Of a stretch of 64,000 nt of DNA, positions 43,182-52,763 are shown in pieces; position 1 is the stretch's first letter; each line of letters opens with the position of its first letter. The notes below the pieces were generated by a model. That model ran no database searches. It was not told where the DNA came from and saw nothing but the letters and a program-made list of their open reading frames with translations. The stretch is from Nitrospira sp. Lineage in GTDB: Bacteria; Nitrospirota; Nitrospiria; Nitrospirales; Nitrospiraceae. The stretch is from positions 1 to 64,000 of the forward strand of contig JAFEBM010000020.1 in the NCBI GenBank assembly GCA_018242685.1, given 5' to 3'. A program made the translations under genes and the position numbers.

Positions 43182-45179
43182 TTATGTACGGCGAGTCGGA
43201 TCGGCTGCTCCAGCCGTAATCGGCATCTCAAGGTCTTCAACGAGCGCACGGAGAGGCTCCGCAACAGACCAGGCTTGCGCCGGACACCCTCGTGGATGAT
43301 GTGGCGGATCCCCATCGAAAATTTCCGATACCTGCCCGAGACAGGCTTCCTGTAATTGTGCTTCTATTCCATTGAGAAAGGACCGACCCTCCGTCCGTGT
43401 TTCACTCGTACACCCAAATGTTTTCACCCATGACGTTATAAAGGGACCCAACAGGAACGGCCAGACAGTTCCCTGATGATAGGCACGATCTCGTTCCATG
43501 GGGCCGCCTTCGTACCGAGGACGATATCGAACGTCCTGGGGCGACAACGTTCTCAGTCCCACCGGCGTAAGAAGATGATCCTTGACGATGTGGAGGACCT
43601 GTGTTGCCTGTTCCCTCGTCAGGAGATCATCGCATAGAGCGATTGCAAAAACTTGATTGGGGCGAATTGATGCGTCGTCGCCCTCCGGCCCATTGATCGT
43701 ATCGTACAAATACCGTCCGTCTTTGTACCAAAATTTTTCGCGGAAAGACTCCACCCCTCGTGCCCTATCTTCCCGACAGCGCGCGGCATAACTCAGTTCG
43801 CCACATTGAGCAGCAAGTCGCGCGCCGACGTCCAGGGCCCTAAGCCACAAAGCCTGAACTTCTACCGGCTTTCCATGCCGTGGCGTGACGACCCAATCGC
43901 CGTTTTTCGCATCCATCCACGTCAGTTGAGCGCCGGGTGTGCCGCCGGCGATGAGTCCATCGCCATCCATATGGATGGCGTATCGCGTGCCTTGGCGATA
44001 GCCGTCGAGTATTTGCTTGATCGCCGGCCAAGCGATCGACCGGACACGTGTTGCATCTCCGCTGTAGGTAAGGTACCGGTCGATGGCATGGACGAACCAA
44101 AGTGACGCATCAATCGTGTTGTACTCCGGCTCTTCACCAACATCAGGAAAGCGGTTAGGCGCCATTCCTTCCGACACATGAGTGGAAAATGCCTCAATGA
44201 TCTGCCAGGCAATTTCATAACGCCCGGTGACCAGACAAAGTCCCGGTAGCGAGATGAACGTATCTCGCCCCCAATCGGTGAACCAGGGATAGCCCGCGAT
44301 AACCGTTTGCTTTGCATCTCGCCGAACCAAAAAGACTTCAGTCGCCTGCCGGAATGCCTCGGCCACCTGATCAGTGGCCGGTGCAGCCTTTCGCACCCGC
44401 GTACGCCGCGCGCGCTCGCGAGAGGTGAGACCCGTTACGTCGAGGCTCTCGATCACTTCGCTTGTGAGAGCGAGTGTTTGCGCCTTTCCAGGTTTCAACT
44501 CGAACGTAAACTCCCCTGGGGACCACCAGTCTTCCTTGAAATCCAGCCCGCGCTGCTGTTCCAGAGGAAACTGCACATGCCGATACCAATCCGGTTCATG
44601 ATAATAGGCTCCTGAGTGGAAGGCTCGGACGGTCGGCAGGCTATGGTAGGGCCACCAGGTCACATACCCTTGGCTAATCATGGCCTCCGTCGAAAGATTT
44701 CCATTCTCGTGGTGTAGGGCGTGGTAGTCGCGACCGGTCAGCATCGGCCGCACTCGGAGAACCACATGCGCGTTCTCTGCGCCTGTTAACGTCCATCGGA
44801 CGATGACAACGTCGCGACCCTGAATGCACAAGATTTCACGTTGAACCTCTTGGCCTTTACAAGCGAATGTCCATGTCGGCCAGGGCATTGAAGAGAATGA
44901 GGTGCAATGAGCATATCCGTTAGGATGGACTGCTCCGGGATACAGGTTCGTTGAAAACGAAAACCTGTCGCCGTCGATACTAAGCCACTCCTCCACGTGA
45001 TTGGCCAGCACATACCGGTCGCTTGGTGGCCTGCGCGCCGTCAGCAAGAGCGCATGGTACCGGCGCGTATTGGCGCCGGCAATCGTGCCCGAAGCAAACC
45101 CGCCGCGACCGTTCGTCTCCAACCATTCGAGGCTCAGTGCGCGATCAAGGTTTTGGCAGTCTGCTTTCTTAACTTTCAT
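43182..45179 (-). CDS. Glycogen debranching-type amylo-alpha-1,6-glucosidase
   Basis: A 665-residue protein with an N-terminal bacterial-type GDE beta-sandwich (LEWLETNGRGGFASGTIAGANTRRYHALL) and a C-terminal (alpha/alpha)6 GH133-like barrel. The barrel shows AGYPWFTDWGRDTFISLPGL, YNTIDASLWFVHAI with the Asp of the active site, KPVEVQALWLRAL and RPNQVFAIAL. It should release alpha-1,6-linked glucose from glycogen or limit dextrin stubs. It starts 9 bases after the stop of a GH63-type glucosidase, so the two glucan enzymes are one transcription unit. No glycogen synthesis genes are in this window. Confidence 0.9.
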   Translation of the reverse strand: MKVKKADCQNLDRALSLEWLETNGRGGFASGTIAGANTRRYHALLLTARRPPSDRYVLANHVEEWLSIDGDRFSFSTNLYPGAVHPNGYAHCTSFSSMPWPTWTFACKGQEVQREILCIQGRDVVIVRWTLTGAENAHVVLRVRPMLTGRDYHALHHENGNLSTEAMISQGYVTWWPYHSLPTVRAFHSGAYYHEPDWYRHVQFPLEQQRGLDFKEDWWSPGEFTFELKPGKAQTLALTSEVIESLDVTGLTSRERARRTRVRKAAPATDQVAEAFRQATEVFLVRRDAKQTVIAGYPWFTDWGRDTFISLPGLCLVTGRYEIAWQIIEAFSTHVSEGMAPNRFPDVGEEPEYNTIDASLWFVHAIDRYLTYSGDATRVRSIAWPAIKQILDGYRQGTRYAIHMDGDGLIAGGTPGAQLTWMDAKNGDWVVTPRHGKPVEVQALWLRALDVGARLAAQCGELSYAARCREDRARGVESFREKFWYKDGRYLYDTINGPEGDDASIRPNQVFAIALCDDLLTREQATQVLHIVKDHLLTPVGLRTLSPQDVRYRPRYEGGPMERDRAYHQGTVWPFLLGPFITSWVKTFGCTSETRTEGRSFLNGIEAQLQEACLGQVSEIFDGDPPHHPRGCPAQAWSVAEPLRALVEDLEMPITAGAADPTRRT

Positions 45180-45188
45180 CCCTTTCCA

Positions 45189-47870
45189 CTACTCCCCCGA
45201 CTGCTGAATCAACTTGGCGACAAGGCCGGTCCATCCTGTCTGATGACTGGCCCCGATACCCGCACCGTTATCACCATGAAAATACTCGTAGAAAAGAATC
45301 GTGTCTCGCCAGAAGTGATCTTCCTGGAATTTGCCCGCGTCGCCATAGACCGGACGTCGGCCGGTTTTATCGCGGAGGAAAATATGAGTCAGCCGGCGGG
45401 ACAGTTCGGAAGCCACCTCGTCCAAGGTGGCCAATCGACCTGATCGTACTGGATACTCCACCTTGTACTCATTACCAAGAAAGTAATGAAACTTCTGGAG
45501 CGACTCGATCAGGAGATAGTTGACCGGAAACCAGATGGGGCCTCGCCAATTCGAATTCCCTCCGAATAACCCCGTGCTTGATTCGGCAGGTTCATAGTCG
45601 ACTCGATATTCTACTCCCATGGTGGACAGCACATAGGGGTGGTTCTTGTGGTAACGCGAAAGAGCGCGAATGCCGTAGGGGGAGAGAAATTCTTCCTCGT
45701 CGAGCATGTACCGCAACACCGACTTGAGTCGTGAGGGATTGACCAGAGACAAAAATCTCCGTACCCCTCCGTCATGTGAATGCGTCTCGACGTGAGCGCT
45801 GAAATCGGGTCGATTTTCAATGAACCACTGCATGCGGTGCTTGAACCGAGGAAGGCTATCAACCAACTCCGAGTCCAACGTTTCCACAGCGAAAAGCGGG
45901 ATCAGTCCGACGAGAGACCGAACCTTGAGCGGATAGGTTTGTCCATCAGGAAGATGCAGCACGTCATAGAAGAAGCCGTCTTCCTTGTTCCAGAGCTCGA
46001 TTTTTTCCCCGCCGATGTTGTTCATGGCTCGGCAGATGTAAACGAAGTGCTCAAAGAACTTGCTCGCCACATCTTCGTAGGCCCGATTATCACGGGCCAA
46101 CTCGAGTGCGATCGAGAGCATATTCAGGCAATACATCCCCATCCAACTTGTCGCATCCGATTGTTCGATATGACCACCGGTCGGCAAGGGCGCGCTCCGA
46201 TCAAAGACGCCGATGTTGTCGAGTCCCAAAAACCCACCTTGAAAGATGTTCTTGCCTTCGGCATCTTTTCGATTGACCCACCAGGTGAAATTCAAGAGCA
46301 GCTTATGGAACACTCGCTCGAGGAACACCCGATCACCGACTCCTTTTCGTTTTCTCTCGATCTTATAGACTCGCCATGCCGCCCAGGCATGAACCGGCGG
46401 GTTGACGTCGCCAAACGCCCACTCATATGCCGGAATCTGACCGTTCGGATGCATGTACCATTCTCTCAGCATCAGAATGAGCTGTTCTTTGGCGAAGGTT
46501 GAATCAACAAGCGCGAGCGGAATGCAATGGAATGCCAAGTCCCAAGCCGCATACCAGGGATACTCCCATTTGTCCGGCATCGAGATCACGTCGGCATTGT
46601 AAAGATGAGTCCAGTCGGAGTTCCGTCCATGGAGACGCTCATGGGGAGGATCCGGCATCCCCGGATCACCGACAAGCCAGCGTTTCAAATCATAATGGTA
46701 AAACTGTTTGCTCCACAGCAAACCAGCGAACGCCTGCCGTTGCACCAGCCTTGCATCTTCGGAGAGATCAGACGGAGCCAGTTCGTCATAAAATTCATCA
46801 GCTTCTTGAATGCGTTGCGCGAAGAGTTCATTGAACGCTTGCACTTCAAATCCAGCCGGCTCTGTTGTATTGGTCAGACGCAGGCGGATGGTCTCCGATG
46901 CACCAGGAGGCAGAGACAGCTGATACTGGGCGGCAGCTTTTGAGCCGACCTTCTCAGGATTGATGGCGTCTGTTCGACCGTGGATGATGTAGTCATGAAA
47001 AGTATCTTTCACGTATTTGGCGCCATCTTGGTCACCGTAGAGTCGGCGCGTATTCGTCTCATTTTCAGTAAAGAGCAGAGGCGGCTTCCCTTCACACCAT
47101 AGGCGACGTTCACCATAATACTCGTGATCCAATTCAATCACGCTCATCGCATCGGCAGCTTTCCCTTCGCGCATCCTTGGCCGACGGGCATCGATTCCCC
47201 ACGACCACGTATTCCGAAACCAGAGAGTGGGTAACAACGTCAATTCCGCGCGATTCGGCCCTCGGTTCGTCACTTGAATCCGGATGAGCAGCTCCTCCGG
47301 CGTCGCCTTCGCATATTCGACCACGACATCGAAGTAGCGATTCTCATGAAAAACTCCGGTGTCGATCAGCTCGTATTCCGACTCTCGACGTCCGCGACGC
47401 CGGTTTTCCTCTATAAGCTTGGCATACGGAAACTCAGCTTGTGGATACTTATAGAGATACTTCATGTACGAATGAGTCGGCGTTGAATCTAAATAAAAAT
47501 AATAGTCTTTTACATCTTCCGCATGGTTCCCTTCATTTCCGGTCAAACCGAATAGGCGCTCCTTCAGAATGGGATCGCGTCCATTCCAAAGAGCGACGGC
47601 AAAACAGATGTATTGGTGCCGATCTGAAATCCCCGCAAGCCCGTCTTCGTTCCACCGGTAGGCTTGCGAGCGGGCATGATCATGAGGAAAGGCTTCCCAA
47701 GCCGTGCCGTGAGGGCTATAGTCCTCACGCACCGTTCCCCAGGCGCGTTCGCTTAAGTAAGGTCCCCACCGCTTCCAATGTTGCTTACGAGCCGCATCTT
47801 CGACAAGCCGTTGCCGCTCAGCGTCTCGGGGAGTTTGAGAGCGAGAAGATGTCCGAACTATTTTCTCCAC
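45189..47870 (-). CDS. GH63-type alpha-glucosidase (mannosyl-oligosaccharide glucosidase-like)
   Basis: An 893-residue enzyme. The N-terminus ([39 protein letters not shown]) and the (alpha/alpha)6-barrel part ([55 protein letters not shown]) match the bacterial glucosidases related to GH63 glucosidase I. These hydrolyse alpha-glucosidic bonds by inversion; natural bacterial substrates include kojibiose, glucosylglycerate or mannosylglycerate-like compounds, which sequence alone cannot separate. The gene leads the glucosidase-debranching pair, with a 9-base gap. A GH63-plus-GDE pairing suggests mobilisation of stored or compatible-solute glucose. Confidence 0.85.
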   Translation of the reverse strand: MEKIVRTSSRSQTPRDAERQRLVEDAARKQHWKRWGPYLSERAWGTVREDYSPHGTAWEAFPHDHARSQAYRWNEDGLAGISDRHQYICFAVALWNGRDPILKERLFGLTGNEGNHAEDVKDYYFYLDSTPTHSYMKYLYKYPQAEFPYAKLIEENRRRGRRESEYELIDTGVFHENRYFDVVVEYAKATPEELLIRIQVTNRGPNRAELTLLPTLWFRNTWSWGIDARRPRMREGKAADAMSVIELDHEYYGERRLWCEGKPPLLFTENETNTRRLYGDQDGAKYVKDTFHDYIIHGRTDAINPEKVGSKAAAQYQLSLPPGASETIRLRLTNTTEPAGFEVQAFNELFAQRIQEADEFYDELAPSDLSEDARLVQRQAFAGLLWSKQFYHYDLKRWLVGDPGMPDPPHERLHGRNSDWTHLYNADVISMPDKWEYPWYAAWDLAFHCIPLALVDSTFAKEQLILMLREWYMHPNGQIPAYEWAFGDVNPPVHAWAAWRVYKIERKRKGVGDRVFLERVFHKLLLNFTWWVNRKDAEGKNIFQGGFLGLDNIGVFDRSAPLPTGGHIEQSDATSWMGMYCLNMLSIALELARDNRAYEDVASKFFEHFVYICRAMNNIGGEKIELWNKEDGFFYDVLHLPDGQTYPLKVRSLVGLIPLFAVETLDSELVDSLPRFKHRMQWFIENRPDFSAHVETHSHDGGVRRFLSLVNPSRLKSVLRYMLDEEEFLSPYGIRALSRYHKNHPYVLSTMGVEYRVDYEPAESSTGLFGGNSNWRGPIWFPVNYLLIESLQKFHYFLGNEYKVEYPVRSGRLATLDEVASELSRRLTHIFLRDKTGRRPVYGDAGKFQEDHFWRDTILFYEYFHGDNGAGIGASHQTGWTGLVAKLIQQSGE

Positions 47871-48138
47871 TAGACCTCTTACCGCGCACGCGAGTGAAAA
47901 GCGGACTGGGGGTTACGATGCACCCAAATGAGGGCCAGAAGCAAGCCGGTGTTCGCTTGATGCAGCACTTGGACTCATTCCTCTTGCCCCTTAGTCGGTC
48001 TCTCGTATGTTTACCTGAAGAGCGTATTGATCGTAGTGGAGAAGAAAGCGGGAGCCCTATACTATCATTGATGGAGGAGAGAGGAGACGCTGAATATTAT
48101 GGGGGGGGATTGCACTGAAAAAAACCGGAGTCGAATAC

Positions 48139-48324
48139 TTAGCTCCAGATCACTCGTTCCTGATTCAACAGATACTCAATGACCTCGATGCTGTTCCGCA
48201 TCTGGATCTGAGCCTGTTCAGACATAGGCAGCACGGCCCCAACCAACTTGCCGGACTCCATATCCATGAGCGAGGGGATGCCTTCACCCGACGGTTTTTC
48301 GAGCTCACTGCGAAAGCTAGCCAA
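48139..48324 (-). CDS. Small 61-residue protein, unknown
   Basis: A small soluble protein (start MASFRSEL, with TTG as start codon). The start is decided by a strong AGGAGG 6 bases before TTG 48324. The middle (LMDMESGKLVGAVLPMSEQAQIQMRNSIEVIEYLL) looks like a folded helix-strand unit. No family is recognised. It stands alone between the glucosidase and the beta-helix protein. Confidence 0.55.
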   Translation of the reverse strand: MASFRSELEKPSGEGIPSLMDMESGKLVGAVLPMSEQAQIQMRNSIEVIEYLLNQERVIWS

Positions 48325-48476
48325 GGGAGACCTCCTGGTTGAATCCTTCTCGGCGCGATGATGAGGTTACTTTAATTGAAGGAATTGACCGGAAGGATAC
48401 GCGTTATACCGATAGCATACCATGCGCAGTACCTCGCATCATGGACATACTCTATCTCATTGTTTCAAATGAGTTA

Positions 48477-49517
48477 TTAGCGATTCTGTGCGGGGACCAA
48501 AAGAGGAGGAAGCGCTCCAAGATAACGAAACGCTCCGCGATTGAGTAATGTCGTATCCGGCTTCAGTCGGAAGTCGTCATGCTCGGCATCTACAAAGCGT
48601 GGATCAGCCGTCATATCCGACTCAGCCTGGAGTTCCGGCGCATGAATGTTGGGGGATCCAACTCTCATGTAACTCGTCGCATTGTTGAACAATGCGTTGT
48701 ACGACATTTTGGTCTGACTTGAAGTTGCAATGAGAAAGCCGACTTTATTGAGACTCAGAATATTTCCCGATGCTTCAATCGTCGTCAAGCCCAGGAATGC
48801 CGCTCCACCACCATTCTTGACGAGGGTATTATTGATCAAGACTGCTTTTGCCTGGTCACTGATCACGACCGCCTCGAACAAATTTCCGGTGATGATATTG
48901 TGCTCAAGCCGAACCGAAGACTTGCCGGTCACATACACACCGTGGTCGTTATCATGGATTAAATTTCCAATTAAAAGGACCTGAGAATCAGAAAAGTGTA
49001 CGCCCGTCGTCTCACTTCCTCCGATCACACAGTCTTCGATACGAACATCTTCTACTTGTTGACCGAAGACCATTCCTTTCACATGAACCTGGCGCAGCGT
49101 GATGTGGTTTCCGTTGAAAATGCCGAGGGCATGCCCTCCATGCTCCTTGATCGTAAGGCCGCTGATTTCGATATCTGTCGCGCCATACGGCCATTTGCCC
49201 ACATGCAACACGCCGACCAGCTCGCTTCGTCCAAGTAGAGTCACCTTGTCCGCTCCCGCGCCTACGATCTTGATCTTCTCTTTGCTATGGACGGTAAGAT
49301 CCTGAGCATAGGCCCCTGCCTTAATCAGAACCGTGTCTCCCTTCCAGGCACTATCGACTGCCTCTTGAATCGAAGAGAAATCTCCCGAACCGTCGAGTGC
49401 GACGGTGATGGTTCTTGGCACAGGTGCTGTATTCTCAGCCTGGGCAACCGCGTACCCAGCGCTCATCAAACCGAGGAGCAGTGTCGTGAGAAAAATATGT
49501 TGCATGGAGAATTTCAT
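48477..49517 (-). CDS. Exported right-handed beta-helix (PbH1/NosD-like) protein
   Basis: A 346-residue protein with a signal peptide ending near AVAQA. The rest is a chain of parallel beta-helix (PbH1) repeats, with the pectate-lyase-like start TITVALDGSGDFSSIQEAVDSA and rungs such as HGVYVTGKSSVRLEHNIITGN and AVVISDQAKAVLINNTLVKNGG. DGSGDFxxIQxAVDxA is shared by pectin methylesterase and other periplasmic helix proteins, but no catalytic residues were placed, so enzymatic activity is uncertain. It is probably secreted or periplasmic and carbohydrate-related. It diverges from coaE across 69 bases. Confidence 0.8.
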   Translation of the reverse strand: MKFSMQHIFLTTLLLGLMSAGYAVAQAENTAPVPRTITVALDGSGDFSSIQEAVDSAWKGDTVLIKAGAYAQDLTVHSKEKIKIVGAGADKVTLLGRSELVGVLHVGKWPYGATDIEISGLTIKEHGGHALGIFNGNHITLRQVHVKGMVFGQQVEDVRIEDCVIGGSETTGVHFSDSQVLLIGNLIHDNDHGVYVTGKSSVRLEHNIITGNLFEAVVISDQAKAVLINNTLVKNGGGAAFLGLTTIEASGNILSLNKVGFLIATSSQTKMSYNALFNNATSYMRVGSPNIHAPELQAESDMTADPRFVDAEHDDFRLKPDTTLLNRGAFRYLGALPPLLVPAQNR

Positions 49518-49586
49518 ACAAGCACAGAGCCAGGCTTGTCAATTGTGGTTCCTTGCAGGGCACGGCACATGATAAGCTCCGCCGCC

Positions 49587-50186
49587 ATGATTCTGGTTGG
49601 ACTCACCGGAGGTGTCGCCACCGGGAAAAGTACCGTGGCGAAGATGTTCAAGAGCTGCGGTGCCGTTGTCATTGATGCCGACGAATTGGCACGAGAAGTC
49701 GTTCAGCCAGGCAAACCGGCTTGGCGTGACATCGTTCACCGATTTGGAAAGTCCGTCCTGGACTCCGACAGAACAATCAACCGACAGCAGCTTGGTCAGA
49801 CCGTGTTTCGCGATCGGACGAAACTCCAACAACTCGAACGAATCATCCACCCCCGCGTTGCCGCAGAACAGAAACGACTCACAAGACAGGCCTCCGGAAA
49901 AAACCCGAACGCCGTGGTCATTTATGATGTTCCTTTGCTCTTCGAAGCCGGTATCGACAAACGAGTAGATAAGATCATCGTCGTCACAGCTGACCGGGAA
50001 ACCCAAATCACGCGACTGAGAAAACGCAATACGTTATCGCGAACCGAGGCACTCAGGCGAATTCGAAGTCAGATGCCGCTTACGATGAAACGACTTCGTG
50101 CGGACTACGTACTCGATGGAACGAAGCATCGACAAAGTCTTTCTAGGGACGTCAGCCGACTTTTTAAAGACTTTCGCTCCCTGTGA
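49587..50186 (+). CDS. coaE: Dephospho-CoA kinase
   Basis: A 199-residue enzyme that phosphorylates the ribose 3'-OH of dephospho-CoA, the final step of CoA synthesis. It has the P-loop GLTGGVATGKSTV (residues 5-17), DADELAREVV (substrate site), VVIYDVPLLFEAG and the final lid region (RSQMPLTMKRLRADYVLD) characteristic of the family. ATG 49587 is chosen over the open frame back to 49287, which lies antisense to the beta-helix gene. It heads a plus-strand group with trxB and thiI. Confidence 0.94.
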   Translation: MILVGLTGGVATGKSTVAKMFKSCGAVVIDADELAREVVQPGKPAWRDIVHRFGKSVLDSDRTINRQQLGQTVFRDRTKLQQLERIIHPRVAAEQKRLTRQASGKNPNAVVIYDVPLLFEAGIDKRVDKIIVVTADRETQITRLRKRNTLSRTEALRRIRSQMPLTMKRLRADYVLDGTKHRQSLSRDVSRLFKDFRSL

Positions 50187-50283
50187 CAGGCTGTTTGCTT
50201 TCCGGAGAATTCCCTCCATCTACCTCTTGCGATGAAGCCACAATAACGTCCTACCTTCTGTTTCCTTCGCTGTGATACAGTCA

Positions 50284-51213
50284 ATGGCTATGCATACCGT
50301 CGTTATTATTGGATCTGGTCCGGCCGGACTCACCGCAGCGATTTATGCAGCCCGTGCGAACCTCGCTCCTCTCCTCGTGGAAGGTTGGCAAGCAGGCGGC
50401 CAGCTCACGACGACCACGGAGGTCGAAAACTACCCTGGTTTCGCAAAAGGCATTATGGGCCCGGAGCTCATGAAAGAAATGCGCTCTCAAGCAGAGCGGT
50501 TCGGAACGGTCTTCAAGACCGGAGACGTCACAGCTGTCGATCTCAAAACGCGGCCGTTTCAAGTCATTGTGGATGGTGAGGAAACCCTTGAAACCAAGAC
50601 GTTGATCATCGCGACCGGCGCCTCTCCGATCACGCTCGGTCTCTCAAACGAAAAGCGCTTGTGGGGTCATGGTGTGTCGAGTTGCGCGACCTGCGATGGG
50701 TTTTTCTTTAAAGACAAAGAGCTCGTGGTCGTAGGCGGCGGAGACAGCGCGATGGAAGAAGCGATATTTCTCACCAAGTTCGCCACCAAAGTGTCGATTA
50801 TTCACCGTCGTGACAAGCTTCGGGCTTCCAAAATCATGCAAGACCGGGCCATGAAAAATGAAAAAATTACCTTTGTCTGGAACAGCGTCGTCGAGGATGT
50901 TCTTGGACAGGATGTCGTGTCCGGTGTGCGCATCAGAAATGTGGTCACCGGGAAAGTCCTGGATTTGCCCTGTACCGGGTTCTTTCTGGCAATCGGCCAC
51001 CGCCCAAACACCGCAATTTTTACCGACCAGCTGAAGATGAACGGCGAGGGCTACATCCTGACCAATCACGGAACAGCCACCAATGTCCCCGGCGTGTTTG
51101 CAGCCGGGGATGTGCAAGACTCCCATTATCGCCAAGCCATTACCGCGGCCGGTACCGGCTGCATGGCTGCGATCGACGCCGAACAGTTCTTAGAAGCTTC
51201 AAGTCAAAGTTGA
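50284..51213 (+). CDS. trxB: Thioredoxin reductase
   Basis: A 309-residue low-molecular-weight thioredoxin reductase. FAD binding is shown by VVIIGSGPAGLTAAIYAARA, the redox disulfide by SSCATCDGFFF (CATC), NADPH binding by VVVGGGDSAMEEA plus HRRDKLRAS, and the second FAD contact by FAAGDVQDSHYRQAITAAGTG. It moves electrons from NADPH to thioredoxin. ATG 50284 or 50290 is the likely start. The gap to thiI holds GTTGAGG/CCTCAAC repeats like those in the nuo operon. Confidence 0.95.
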   Translation: MAMHTVVIIGSGPAGLTAAIYAARANLAPLLVEGWQAGGQLTTTTEVENYPGFAKGIMGPELMKEMRSQAERFGTVFKTGDVTAVDLKTRPFQVIVDGEETLETKTLIIATGASPITLGLSNEKRLWGHGVSSCATCDGFFFKDKELVVVGGGDSAMEEAIFLTKFATKVSIIHRRDKLRASKIMQDRAMKNEKITFVWNSVVEDVLGQDVVSGVRIRNVVTGKVLDLPCTGFFLAIGHRPNTAIFTDQLKMNGEGYILTNHGTATNVPGVFAAGDVQDSHYRQAITAAGTGCMAAIDAEQFLEASSQS

Positions 51214-51270
51214 GGCTAAGGCTGAGCGTTTACGGAAAGAAAAACCTTACACCTTAACCTCGCCCTCAAC
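51209..51270 (+). repeat. Imperfect hairpin spacer between trxB and thiI
   Basis: GTTGAGG (51209-51215, overlapping the trxB stop) and CCTCAAC (51264-51270) form the outer stem. Between them GGCTAAGGCTGAG faces CCTTAACCTCGCC in an imperfect stem. The word CCTCAACCT also occurs in the nuoE-nuoF spacer. It sits 11 bases before thiI, which has no clear ribosome-binding site. Confidence 0.6.
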
Positions 51271-51281
51271 CTATCTCCAGT

Positions 51282-52469
51282 ATGCGTTGTGTCATCGCCC
51301 ATTACCACGAGCTCGCTCTTAAGGGAAACAATCGAGACTACTTCGAGCACTGCCTCATGAAGAACATTCGGACCGCTCTCAAGGATGTCGGAATTCGGCA
51401 GGTCGAGAACCTCCACAGTCGCATCCGCATCCGGTTTCCGCCCGAAACTCCTGCAGCGGTGGTTCAAGACCGGCTCAAGCGTGTATGTGGGATCACCAAT
51501 TTTTTGCTGGGCCGTGTGGTCCCACTCCAATTGGCTCAGCCCAATCTGGATGCGCTCACAACGGCCGTCCTCGAGGAGATTGAATCGCAGTCTTTCACCA
51601 CGTTCAGGGTCACAGCCAGGCGGGCCGACAAGCGCCTGACGTTGACTTCGATGGACATAGAAAGAGCGCTCGGTGCGGCGGTCTGCGACAGAACCGGAAA
51701 GAAAGTTAGTTTGAAGAATCCTGACTTGACCATTTATGTCGAACTCCTCTCGAAGGAAGCGTTTTGCTCGGTGGAAAAGATCGAAGGTCCCGGCGGCATG
51801 CCGGTCGGCGTCAGCGGAAAGATCGCCTGTCTGATTTCAGGAGGGATCGACTCACCTGTAGCCGCCTATCGCATGATAAAGCGCGGCTGCCTTGCTTCGT
51901 TCATTCACTTTTCTGGACGTCCATTGGTCAGTCGGGCCTCGGAGGAAAAAGTTCACGAACTTGTACGGCACCTCACCACCTTCCAATATGATTCACGCCT
52001 CTATGTGATTCCTTTTGGGGAAATCCAGCGAGAGATCATCTTGAGCGCGCCGGCGCCGTTCCGCATCGTACTGTACAGGCGGATGATGATCCGGATCGCC
52101 CAGGAGTTGGCGAGAAAAGAGCAGTGTTGGGCGTTAGTGACTGGCGATAGCCTGGGTCAAGTGGCCTCCCAAACACCTCAGAATTTGTGTGTGATTGAAG
52201 AAGCAGCGGAACTGCCGATCCTCCGGCCGTTGATCGGCATGGACAAGCGCGAGATCATCGACGAAGCCAGACGTCTCGGCACTTACGAAACATCGATCGA
52301 GCCGGACCAGGACTGTTGCAAGCTATTTGTGCCTCCCCATCCGAGCACGAAAACTCGCCTTGACGACGTGCACAAAGTCGAACGCCTGATCGATGTCTCC
52401 ACCTTGGTAAAACGAGGAGTGGAAAACGCGGAGTTGACCGAGTTGTCGTTCCCCCCTTCGACTACATAA
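51282..52469 (+). CDS. thiI: tRNA 4-thiouridine synthase / thiamine sulfur carrier enzyme
   Basis: A 395-residue ThiI. The order is an N-terminal ferredoxin-like domain, a THUMP domain (about 60-165, TTFRVTARRADKRL), then an ATP-pyrophosphatase domain with PP-loop CLISGGIDSPVAAYRM. Further on are LVTGDSLGQVASQTPQNL and the DCC motif (QDCCKLF), whose Cys is the site of the persulfide in homologs. It lacks the C-terminal rhodanese domain of E. coli ThiI, so sulfur must come from another persulfide donor. It modifies U8 of tRNA and can feed thiamine thiazole synthesis. No terminator is obvious before the tRNA. Confidence 0.93.
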   Translation: MRCVIAHYHELALKGNNRDYFEHCLMKNIRTALKDVGIRQVENLHSRIRIRFPPETPAAVVQDRLKRVCGITNFLLGRVVPLQLAQPNLDALTTAVLEEIESQSFTTFRVTARRADKRLTLTSMDIERALGAAVCDRTGKKVSLKNPDLTIYVELLSKEAFCSVEKIEGPGGMPVGVSGKIACLISGGIDSPVAAYRMIKRGCLASFIHFSGRPLVSRASEEKVHELVRHLTTFQYDSRLYVIPFGEIQREIILSAPAPFRIVLYRRMMIRIAQELARKEQCWALVTGDSLGQVASQTPQNLCVIEEAAELPILRPLIGMDKREIIDEARRLGTYETSIEPDQDCCKLFVPPHPSTKTRLDDVHKVERLIDVSTLVKRGVENAELTELSFPPSTT

Positions 52470-52617
52470 CTCGCACAGGGTTTCTGTTGCAGACCAAGTC
52501 TCGTACAGTCACGTGAAGCCATTGCAAAACGGCATCGACCACGGTAAGCTCGCACACCCATCGAGCACGTTCTCCTCACCTGCTCGATACTCAAACCAGC
52601 CGACGATCTGTCATAAC

Positions 52618-52754
<137 letters not shown>

Positions 52755-52763
52755 GAGATCTCG

